The position numbers were made by a program, and so were the translations under genes. From positions 1-5,943 of the forward strand of contig CAYFGZ010000168.1 of NCBI GenBank assembly GCA_964342575.1: 5,943 bases of DNA. Reading direction: 5' to 3'. The stretch is from GCA-002701455 sp964342575 (lineage in GTDB: Bacteria; Pseudomonadota; Alphaproteobacteria; Thalassobaculales; Thalassobaculaceae). This document shows, in pieces, positions 1 to 5,685 of the stretch. Position 1 is the first letter of the stretch. Each line of letters opens with the position of its first letter. The notes below the pieces were generated by a model. The model searched no databases. It had not been told where the DNA came from and saw only the letters and a list, made by a program, of their open reading frames with translations.

Positions 1-1737
1 CAGGCAACCGACTATGTAAACTTTATTTTGAATTCGGATAACGAAGGGTTTGTTGTTTTACACAATTGGCTCAAGGATGCGCTCTTATTTAAAATGGGAG
101 TGGTGAAGCATTTCTTTGATGAAACCGAAACGGTTGTTGAAGATGTTTATGAAGGGCTTACGGATGATGAATTAACCGCATTGCTTGTTGACGATGATAT
201 TGAGGTCGTCGAACAGGATGCGCGTGAATACGGTGACCCGATGCAAGGGCCAGACGGTGAAATGCTGCCCGCTCCATTGGTGTACGATATGCGTGTTCGT
301 AAGACGCATAGGGATGGTCGTATAAAAATCGAGAACGTACCGCCTGAAGAATTTTTATTCTCGCAACGTGCCAAGTCGTTAGACGATTGTCGTTTTGTCG
401 CGCACCGTACCGAAATGACCGTTAGCGAATTAATCGAAATGGGGTATGACCGTGATACGGTTGAAAAGAATATCGGTCCCGCTGAAATCGATACAAACAA
501 TGAAAAACAATCACGGTTTGAAAATCTTGAAACGCAAACGGAAGAAACAACCAGCGACATATCGCAGCGCAGTGTTTTAGTTAATGAGATTTATATTCAC
601 GCGGATTACGACGGCGACGGTAAATCGGAAATTCGTCGTGTCGTTGCATTGGGGGCTGGTTATGAAATAGTCGAAAATGAACCGTATCATATGATACCTT
701 TTTCTGTTATTTCGCCCATCCTGATGCCGCATCGTATGGTTGGACGTTCGATTGCAGAAATGTTGATCGATCTGCAACAAATAAAAACGACGGTGCTTAG
801 ACAATTACTCGACAACGTTTATCAAATGAACAATGCCCGCGTCGGCGCAGTCGAGGGACAAGTAAACCTTGATGATTTAATTGCCAACCGCCCCGGCGGT
901 ATCGTTCGCATGCGGGCTCCCGGTATGGTGCAGCCGCTTACCCCGCCCAGCGTAGCGGATGCCGCGTTTCCTCTTTTGAGCTATATGGATGAAGTGCGCG
1001 AAATGCGTACAGGCTTGAGCAAAGCCAGTATGGGTTTGAATGCGGATGCTTTGCAAAGCTCAACAGCGGCGGCAGTGAATGCGACAATTTCAGCGGCGCA
1101 ATCCAAGGTTGAAATGATTGCGCGGGTATTTGCTGAAACTGGTGTCAAGAGGTTGATGAAATGTATTCTGCAATTGGTTCAGAAGTATCAGCAACAGCCC
1201 CGTATAATTCGGCTGCGCAATAAGTTCGTAACTATTGATCCGCAAGCGTGGGAAAACGAATTCGACATATCGGTGAACGTTGGTTTGGGCAATGGCGACA
1301 CGCAACAACGCGGCGCGATGCTGTTGCAGGTTGCGGCGAAGCAAGAGCAAATCATTCAACAACTTGGTATCGACAATCCGTTAGTCACCATGTCGCAGTA
1401 TCGGCAGACGTTGGTCAAGATGTTGGAAATGGCGGGCTTTAAAAACGGGGCTGACTTCTTCCTTGACCCGAATAATCTACCGCCTGACGTGAAGCAAAAA
1501 TATGAAGCCAAAGTTCAAATGGCGTCGCAAGGTTCTGGCGATACGGAACGCATGAAAGTCGAAGCTGAAATTGCGCTAGATCGTGAAAAGATGATGGCAG
1601 AGCTTGAGTTAAAGCGTCAGGAAATGCAGATGAAATTTGAATTACGCAAGCAAGAAATGAATTTTGAGGCGCAATTGCGTGGCATGGAGGCCGCGTCGGG
1701 TGCGTCAATTTCTTCAAACATTCCAAGGGCTCAATGA
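1..1737 (+). CDS. Phage portal protein, P22-like type (5' partial)
   Basis: The portal forms the dodecameric ring at one capsid vertex, through which DNA is packaged and ejected and on which the neck is built. The frame is open from base 1, so the true start lies upstream; a TTG at 28 is only an internal codon. The visible part is 578 residues. It begins in a segment typical of podovirus portals (QATDYVNF near residue 1, then a WLKDALL helix near 23). An Asp-rich DYDGDG loop lies at residues 202-207, resembling the calcium-loop-like turn common in this family. A long helical region with QSSTAAAVNATISAAQSK lies near residues 345-365. The C-terminus from about residue 510 is a highly charged Glu/Lys/Met-rich helix consistent with the barrel or coiled tail of P22-like portals. 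The stop overlaps the next start (ATGA). Family assignment is by recognition of sequence pattern, not by a search. Confidence 0.9.
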   Translation, partial: QATDYVNFILNSDNEGFVVLHNWLKDALLFKMGVVKHFFDETETVVEDVYEGLTDDELTALLVDDDIEVVEQDAREYGDPMQGPDGEMLPAPLVYDMRVRKTHRDGRIKIENVPPEEFLFSQRAKSLDDCRFVAHRTEMTVSELIEMGYDRDTVEKNIGPAEIDTNNEKQSRFENLETQTEETTSDISQRSVLVNEIYIHADYDGDGKSEIRRVVALGAGYEIVENEPYHMIPFSVISPILMPHRMVGRSIAEMLIDLQQIKTTVLRQLLDNVYQMNNARVGAVEGQVNLDDLIANRPGGIVRMRAPGMVQPLTPPSVADAAFPLLSYMDEVREMRTGLSKASMGLNADALQSSTAAAVNATISAAQSKVEMIARVFAETGVKRLMKCILQLVQKYQQQPRIIRLRNKFVTIDPQAWENEFDISVNVGLGNGDTQQRGAMLLQVAAKQEQIIQQLGIDNPLVTMSQYRQTLVKMLEMAGFKNGADFFLDPNNLPPDVKQKYEAKVQMASQGSGDTERMKVEAEIALDREKMMAELELKRQEMQMKFELRKQEMNFEAQLRGMEAASGASISSNIPRAQ

Positions 1738-1997
1738 TGGCACGGGTTGAAACGGAACTGGAACGCGGTAACAAAGCCGCTGAACTATTGCGCAATCCGA
1801 TTTTTTCGGAATCGTTTGAAGTTTTAAAAGATTATTATCAGGACAGTTGGCAGCAAACAGATCCCAATGATGTCGAAGCGCGGGAGCGTATTTATGTTGC
1901 TATTAATGTTCTTGCAGATATTCGACGCCACATAGAATCGGTTATGACTACTGGCAAAATGGCTAGTGAGCAGATCGACGCAACCAGCGTTCACTAA
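1734..1997 (+). CDS. Small helical protein after portal, unknown function
   Basis: An 87-residue acidic, mostly helical protein with no signal peptide or membrane segment. Its ATG at 1734 overlaps the portal stop in an ATGA, which points to translational coupling. A second ATG at 1737 is equally possible: the AAGGG at 1725-1729 is 4 bases from the first and 7 from the second. The second half (EARERIYVAINVLADIRRHIESVMTTGK, in pieces residues 49-76) looks like a two-helix hairpin. Small proteins with a similar 'ARERIY...L..IR.HIE..I.TGKLA' pattern are often found right after the portal in podovirus-like genomes, so it is probably a conserved morphogenesis accessory protein. I do not know its function. 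Codon use and tight spacing support it as real. Confidence 0.8.
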   Translation: MMARVETELERGNKAAELLRNPIFSESFEVLKDYYQDSWQQTDPNDVEARERIYVAINVLADIRRHIESVMTTGKMASEQIDATSVH

Positions 1998-2031
1998 TTC
2001 CGCATTGCGGAATGACCAAGCCCGATAGGGC
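1997..2031 (+). promoter_or_regulatory. Tandem short hairpins in the leader of the scaffold gene
   Basis: The 63-base gap before the scaffold gene holds two perfect hairpins. The first is a 7-bp stem, ATTCCGC (1997-2003) with GCGGAAT (2007-2013), around a 3-base loop; its first base is the last base of the upstream stop codon. The second is a 4-bp stem, GCCC (2020-2023) with GGGC (2028-2031), around GATA. Neither is followed directly by a T-run, so they do not look like a standard intrinsic terminator. They could be an RNA processing or stability element or a weak attenuator. The structure is seen; the role is inference. Confidence 0.4.
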
Positions 2032-2050
2032 AGTCACACTTTAAAAATTT

Positions 2051-2054
2051 GGAG
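2051..2054 (+). promoter_or_regulatory. Ribosome binding site deciding the scaffold start
   Basis: GGAG lies 6 bases before the ATG at 2061. The upstream in-frame TTG at 2049 overlaps this site and has no good Shine-Dalgarno of its own, so 2061 is the chosen start. Confidence 0.75.
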
Positions 2055-2060
2055 ATTATT

Positions 2061-3098
2061 ATGGCAGAAGCAAGCCCACAAGATGGGACTTCTACCCTTT
2101 CAACCGCTGACGCGGTTAATTTACTCTTAGCTAGAGATACCCCGCCCGAAGCGGAAAAGGTTGAAGTTAGCCAAGAGCCAGAACCGGAACAGGAAATTGT
2201 TACTGACCCGGTTGATGAAGCCGAAGCCGATGAGGTAGAGGTTGAAGCCGAAGAAGTTGAAGCCAATGCGGAGGAAGTCGAAACCGACGAACCCGAAGCA
2301 GAGGAAGAAACGGAAGCGGATAATGAAGTAGTCGAACACGTTGAACAAACTTTCCGCGTCCGCGTGGGCGATGAAGAAATCGACGTGACACAGGAAGAAC
2401 TTGTAAATTCTTACATGCGTCAAGCAGACTACACGCGGAAAACCCAAACACTCGCAGAACAGCGCAAAGCGTTGGAAACCGAATTGGGTAACGTGCAATC
2501 GCAGCGTCAGAGCTACGATAACCAGCTTCAAGTTTTGGAGCAAACGCTTAGTCAAAGTGAGCCAACGCAGCAACATTGGGATCAGCTATATCAAGATGAC
2601 CCTTTAGAATATACGCGTCAACGTGACCTTCAACGTGATCGAAAGGAAGCGCTTGAACAAGTACACGCGGAGCGTCAGAGGGTGCATCAAGAAACACTGG
2701 CACAAATTGAGGAAGCCAAGCGTCAGAATTTAATCAAGGCGCATGAACAACTTCCTGAATTGATACCAGAATGGCTTGACCAAAAAGTTGCGGAAAAAGA
2801 AAAAGCAGAGGTTGTGAAATATGCACAGCGTCAAGGCTATTCTGATGATGAGCTTAAAAATGTTTCTGACCCACGGGCTATTAGTATGATTCGAAAAGCG
2901 TACTTGTATGACGAACTCATGTCTAAAAAACCTGTTGCTCAGAAGAAAGCTAAAAAGGCTCCAAAGATGACCAAAAGCGGGCAACCCAAAACGAGCAAGC
3001 AATCATCTCAACGGCGAAAGCAGAGTGCTCTCGCTAATATTAGTAAACAACGAGGTAGGGCAGCTATGGATGCTGGCGTGGACTATCTCTTAACTTAA
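2061..3098 (+). CDS. Capsid scaffolding protein (putative)
   Basis: A 345-residue protein lying between portal and major capsid, the usual place of the phage scaffold, which templates procapsid assembly and then leaves the shell. Residues 29-95 are extremely acidic and low in complexity (runs of E, D, V and A). Residues 97-135 carry the recognisable segment FRVRVGDEEIDVTQEELVN followed by SYMRQADYTRKTQTLAEQRK, seen in many phage scaffold-like proteins. Residues 127-230 are a Gln/Glu/Arg-rich probable coiled coil. Residues 289-332 are strongly basic (KKPVAQKKAKKAPK), a charge reversal that fits a capsid-binding tail as in P22 scaffold. There is no protease motif. The start at 2061 is set by GGAG at 2051-2054. 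The gene ends 12 bases before the capsid start. The family is inferred from position and composition; a decoration or assembly chaperone role is the main alternative. Confidence 0.8.
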   Translation: MAEASPQDGTSTLSTADAVNLLLARDTPPEAEKVEVSQEPEPEQEIVTDPVDEAEADEVEVEAEEVEANAEEVETDEPEAEEETEADNEVVEHVEQTFRVRVGDEEIDVTQEELVNSYMRQADYTRKTQTLAEQRKALETELGNVQSQRQSYDNQLQVLEQTLSQSEPTQQHWDQLYQDDPLEYTRQRDLQRDRKEALEQVHAERQRVHQETLAQIEEAKRQNLIKAHEQLPELIPEWLDQKVAEKEKAEVVKYAQRQGYSDDELKNVSDPRAISMIRKAYLYDELMSKKPVAQKKAKKAPKMTKSGQPKTSKQSSQRRKQSALANISKQRGRAAMDAGVDYLLT

Positions 3099-3100
3099 TT

Positions 3101-3105
3101 GGAGG
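3101..3105 (+). promoter_or_regulatory. Strong ribosome binding site of the major capsid gene
   Basis: GGAGG lies 5 bases before the ATG at 3111 and is the best Shine-Dalgarno in the window, as expected for the most abundant virion protein. An in-frame TTG at 3099 would place the site inside the coding region, so 3111 is the true start. Confidence 0.85.
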
Positions 3106-3110
3106 CCAAA

Positions 3111-3836
3111 ATGGCTACATGGACTACATCGGCGGCTGTTGGTGCAAGGGAAGATTTGGTTGACGTAATCACCCGAATTGATCCCGACGACACCCCGGTA
3201 TTCTCAAACGCGAAATTGGAAACGACGAAAGGCGTGTTCCATGAATGGCAAGTTCAGGAATTGACGGCGGCTGCGGATGATAATTACGTCAACGAAGGCG
3301 CTGACTGGTCATATGTCAATCCTACCGCCACAACTCGACTTGGAAACTACCATCAGATTTCCGCACAAGCTGCACAGGTCAGTGGAACTCTTGATGTTGT
3401 CGATAAGGCGGGCAGAGATAAGGAAGCTGCCTACGTTAAGATTTTGAAAGGAATCGAGCAACGTAGAGACATAGATAAGTCTCTGTTTAAAAACGAAGCT
3501 AGGTCAAGTTCTGATCCGCGCAAATGCGGAAAGTTCTTATCCTACATCACCAACGTAGTGGTCGAATCAGGTTCATCCGCTGCAACGGGTGATGGTTCCG
3601 ACGCTGCAACGATGTCTGGTACAAACGACGCCTTGGCGTTGGCCGACGTCGATAATGCGATGAAAGACGCTTACACCGATGGCGGTTCTCCCGACATGCT
3701 TGTTGTAAGCCCCGCCAACAAGGTTGCTTTCAGTGATCTTTCCAGCGGGAGCATTGTTACGAACCAATTGCACATGACGGCAAATGCGCCGAAAGATGCG
3801 GTCATCATCGGTTCTGTTTCGATGTATCTTACGGAT
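3111..3836 (+). CDS. Major capsid protein, exon 1 (DUF5309/SU10-type), joins 4078-4302
   Basis: This exon gives residues 1-242 of the capsid shell subunit. It starts MATWTTSAAVGAREDLVDVI and has the marks of the DUF5309 / SU10 major capsid family: an N-terminal 'IDPDDTPVFSNA' segment (residues 23-34), then GNYHQISAQAAQVSGT (near 82-97), and the long spine helix VDKAGRDKEAAYVKILKGIE. A Gly/Ser-rich loop lies near residues 152-170, and a 'MLVVSPANKVAFSDL' segment near 199-213. The frame reads in phase to the Leu-Thr-Asp codons ending at 3836 and then enters the intron, meeting UAA at 3846-3848 after three more codons (Gln-Ile-His). Unspliced RNA would therefore give a 245-residue product lacking the C-terminal domain. 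With exon 2 the protein is 316 residues, a normal size for the family. The start is set by GGAGG at 3101-3105. Confidence 0.92.
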
Positions 3837-4077
3837 CAAATTCACTAAGCCGGGGTCCGTATAAAACTATGTGAATTGCTGGAAGCCTAACCCGAAAGGC
3901 AAGGTAATCAGCAGCCAAGTCAGCTAGGAATAGTTGGAAGGTTCAGAGACTAGGTCATACAGTCCAGATCGGACGATGAAGGCCCACGAGCGCATAGCAC
4001 CTATAAAGGTGATGATATAGTCCGACACCCGATTAAAGTCGGGAGCGGGGATAAAGAGCCTCGCAAATAACTGAAAG
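3837..4077 (+). ncRNA. Group I self-splicing intron in the major capsid gene
   Basis: This 241-nt ribozyme intron excises itself to join the capsid exons. Helices found by hand: P1, exon bases 3830-3836 (TACGGAT) with guide 3855-3861 (GTCCGTA), including the U3836.G3855 wobble at the 5' splice site. P10, guide 3849-3854 (GCCGGG) with the first six exon-2 bases 4078-4083 (TTCGGC). P3, 3867-3873 with 3991-3997. P4, 3877-3881 with 3909-3913. P5, 3885-3888 with 3897-3900. P6, 3915-3916 with 3936-3937, capped by P6a 3922-3926/3931-3935 with a GGAA tetraloop. P7, 3948-3952 (GACTA) with 4018-4022 (TAGTC). P8, 3998-4002 with 4007-4011. P9, 4028-4033 with 4038-4043. P9.1, 4045-4050 with 4059-4064. Group I-like R (GTTCAGAGACTA, 3941-3952) and S (GATATAGTCC, 4014-4023) elements are present, and the intron ends in G4077. 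An extra hairpin (3962-3965/3971-3974) between P7 and P3 fits subgroup IA. It encodes no endonuclease. Confidence 0.93.
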
Positions 4078-4302
4078 TTCGGCACATTAAACGTCGTAAT
4101 CGATAGGCAAGCTGCCAATACTGAAATCTTGCTTCTCGATTCAGATCACTATTCTATCGGCCATCTTCCAGGCCGTATGTTCAGTGTCAACGATGTTGCT
4201 CCAAGTGGTGATCGGACGCAGTTTGCGATCCTGTCCGAATGGACATTGATCGTAAATGCTCCTAAAGCACATGCGGCAATTTTCGATCTGAACACGTCGT
4301 AA
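4078..4302 (+). CDS. Major capsid protein, exon 2 (C-terminal 74 residues)
   Basis: This exon continues the capsid frame as residues 243-316, starting FGTLNVVIDRQAANTEILLL and ending AIFDLNTS. Joined to exon 1 it restores the Leu-Thr-Asp-Phe-Gly-Thr motif typical of DUF5309 capsid proteins just before their C-terminal domain. The ending 'EWTLIVNAPKAHAAIFDL' matches the family's usual final strand and tail. The exon has no Shine-Dalgarno or start codon at its beginning and is read only after splicing; the in-frame ATG at 4174 is internal. The junction falls exactly between codons (GAT then TTC), so no codon is split. It ends 54 bases before the next start. Confidence 0.9.
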   Translation, partial: FGTLNVVIDRQAANTEILLLDSDHYSIGHLPGRMFSVNDVAPSGDRTQFAILSEWTLIVNAPKAHAAIFDLNTS

Positions 4303-4310
4303 TTCTAACC

Positions 4311-4354
4311 AAAACCGGGGAGGGTTTCGGCTCTCCCCACCTTTTGAGGTTTTT
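4311..4354 (+). terminator. Terminator-like double hairpin after the capsid gene
   Basis: A strong hairpin pairs GGGGAG (4317-4322) with CTCCCC (4333-4338), extended by GGT/GCT with wobbles to a TTCG loop at 4326-4329. It is followed at once by a second small hairpin, ACCT (4339-4342) with AGGT (4347-4350), then a five-T run at 4350-4354. AAAACC at 4311-4316 can also pair with GGTTTT at 4349-4354, which would extend the first stem. The T-run is short and interrupted relative to the main stem, so termination is probably partial, with readthrough into the neck genes. The next gene's Shine-Dalgarno (GAGG, 4346-4349) lies inside the second hairpin. Confidence 0.7.
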
Positions 4355-4356
4355 CG

Positions 4357-4671
4357 ATGAAATTGAAATTGACTGAGAGCCCTGGAAAGCAAACCTATTT
4401 CAAGGTTGACGGCGATGATATGCACGTCGTCACAGAGCAAAAAATCGATCACATTCTTGACCATAACAAACGTCAAGCGAACGACTGGCGATATGGCAAC
4501 TTGATTGGTAATACCCAGCGGCATCAGCAAAAGGTCGCAGAGTTACCAGCTAATCTTTATTACGAGTTGGTCGCAAAACTTGGTGACCCGAAGCACAATT
4601 TAAAGGCCTGGAAACGCTGGCTTAATGATCCTGAAAATCGGCACTTTAGGTCAATCGGTGGAACTGTTTAA
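4357..4671 (+). CDS. Small protein after capsid, unknown function
   Basis: A 104-residue soluble, basic protein with no signal peptide or membrane segment. The N-terminal part (MKLKLTESPGKQTYFKVDGD) looks beta-like. A helical stretch follows with 'QKIDHILDHNKRQAND', then LPANLYYELVAKLG (near residues 64-77). It ends in KRWLNDPENRHFRSIGGTV. The C-terminal 'WLNDP(E/D)N..FR...G.V' pattern is one I recognise from short conserved proteins beside capsid genes in podovirus-like genomes, where they carry no assigned function. GAGG at 4346-4349, 7 bases before the ATG, is the ribosome site and is partly tied up in the hairpin of the preceding element. The stop directly abuts the adaptor start. A virion or head-completion role is likely from position only. 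Confidence 0.8.
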   Translation: MKLKLTESPGKQTYFKVDGDDMHVVTEQKIDHILDHNKRQANDWRYGNLIGNTQRHQQKVAELPANLYYELVAKLGDPKHNLKAWKRWLNDPENRHFRSIGGTV

Positions 4672-5301
4672 ATGGCAATTTCGACTTACACAGAATTGAA
4701 AACGGCAGTCGATAACTGGCTGGCGCGTACCGATTTATCGGGGCGTTCGCCAGAATTTATCACGATGGCCGAATCACGCATGAACCGTGAGCTTGAGACG
4801 AGAAGTCAAGAGAAGCGGGCAACTGCTACGCTTGTTGCTGATGATGCATACACGTCCTTACCAACTGATTGCCGTCGAATTCGGCAAGTTCGTTTAAACA
4901 CGTCACCGCGCACAACTTTATTTTATTATACGCCACATGCTATCGATCAGAAATATCCTAGCACTGGCACAGGAAAACCAGTTGCCTATTCAATAATCGG
5001 TTCCGAAATTTATTTCAGGCCGACACCCGATAGCGGGTACACGGCAGAAATTCTTTATGTTGCCGACATCGACGCACTAAGCGATAGCACGGCGACAAAT
5101 ACAATTCTTTTACGTCATCCCGATGCGTATCTTCATGGCGCTTTAACGGAAGCCTTTGGCTACCTGATGGACGAAACGCGACGCACCCAGCATGACGCTT
5201 TGTTTTCAAGAGCCATTGCTGAAATCAAAGCCGACGAGGACAGAGTAAAATACGGCGGCGGCACATTAACAATTAGCAGCGACTACGGAGAAATAACATG
5301 A
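4672..5301 (+). CDS. Head-tail adaptor protein (SU10 / P22 gp4-like)
   Basis: A 209-residue neck protein expected to bind under the portal as a dodecamer, closing the filled head and giving the platform for the tail. The N-terminal helix pair 'YTELKTAVDNWLARTDLSGRSPEF', then ITMAESRMNRELETRSQEKR (residues 29-48), followed by 'LPTDCRRIRQVRL' (near 63-75), is the usual opening of the phage adaptor family. A beta-rich middle (IIGSEIYFRPTPDSGYTAEILYV) and a C-terminal helical region (HPDAYLHGALTEAFGYLMDE, then a second helix with AIAEIKADEDRVK) complete the fold. The ATG follows the preceding stop with no gap, with a weak GGTGGA at 4657-4661, so translation is probably coupled. Its stop overlaps the next start as ATGA. 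Length fits the family. Confidence 0.88.
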   Translation: MAISTYTELKTAVDNWLARTDLSGRSPEFITMAESRMNRELETRSQEKRATATLVADDAYTSLPTDCRRIRQVRLNTSPRTTLFYYTPHAIDQKYPSTGTGKPVAYSIIGSEIYFRPTPDSGYTAEILYVADIDALSDSTATNTILLRHPDAYLHGALTEAFGYLMDETRRTQHDALFSRAIAEIKADEDRVKYGGGTLTISSDYGEIT

Positions 5302-5684
5302 GCGCGATGAGCGATTATCTTGAGAATGAAATCCTCGACCACATTTTAGGCACGGGTTCTTACACCATGCCGTCAAATGTTTACATTGCACTTTCGACGG
5401 GAAGTTTTGGTGACGATAATAGCGGTACGGAATTGAGTGGCAGCGGCTATGCACGTCAGGCGATCACGTTCGCAGCCGCATCAAGTGCAAGCGCGGCGAG
5501 TAATGCAACCGTGACATTTCCAACAGCCACGGGCAGTTGGGGCGCGATAAGTCACTATGGTATTTATGACGCAAGCACGTCAGGAAATCTTTTAATTCAC
5601 GGTGCGTTTGCGGCTTCAAAAACAATCGGAAGCGGTGACGTTCTCCGCGTTAATTCAGGCGATCTAACGGTCACGGCGGCGTAA
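5298..5684 (+). CDS. Gp80-like phage tail fibre / tail protein
   Basis: A 128-residue protein matching the short beta-rich family typified by mycobacteriophage Gp80, often annotated as tail fibre protein. Recognisable parts in order are 'NVYIALSTGSFGDDNSGTEL' (residues 27-46), then SGSGYARQAITFAAAS, the Ala/Ser/Thr-rich VTFPTATGSWGAISHYGIYD (near 72-91), and the closing 'GNLLIHGAFAASKTIGSGDVLRV'. An N-terminal helix (MSDYLENEILDHILG) precedes this domain. GGAG at 5287-5290 lies 7 bases from the ATG at 5298, which overlaps the adaptor stop; a second ATG at 5307 is less well placed. The family occurs in virion modules of many phages, but the exact structural role is not well settled. Confidence 0.83.
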   Translation: MSAMSDYLENEILDHILGTGSYTMPSNVYIALSTGSFGDDNSGTELSGSGYARQAITFAAASSASAASNATVTFPTATGSWGAISHYGIYDASTSGNLLIHGAFAASKTIGSGDVLRVNSGDLTVTAA

Positions 5685-5685
5685 C

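Noticed and set aside
28..30. TTG as the start of the portal gene
   Set aside because: The frame is open to base 1 and the residues before it already match the portal pattern, so the gene starts upstream of the window.
147..560. Minus-strand 137-residue open frame
   Set aside because: It is a Ser-rich shadow of the portal gene with no domain character.
1439..1795. Minus-strand 118-residue open frame
   Set aside because: It is antisense to the charged C-terminus of the portal and the following gene start; no family recognised.
3837..3848. Capsid gene as a frameshifted or truncated pseudogene
   Set aside because: The continuation is in frame at a precise distance, and the intervening 241 bases hold a complete group I core with matched P1 and P10; neither exon shows decay.
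3924..4118. Minus-strand 64-residue open frame within the intron, as a possible homing endonuclease
   Set aside because: It is short, lacks LAGLIDADG, GIY-YIG or HNH motifs, runs into exon 2 and overlies the ribozyme core.
4141..4530. Minus-strand 129-residue open frame
   Set aside because: It is antisense to exon 2, the terminator region and the start of the next gene, all with strong support on the + strand; no recognisable family or ribosome site.
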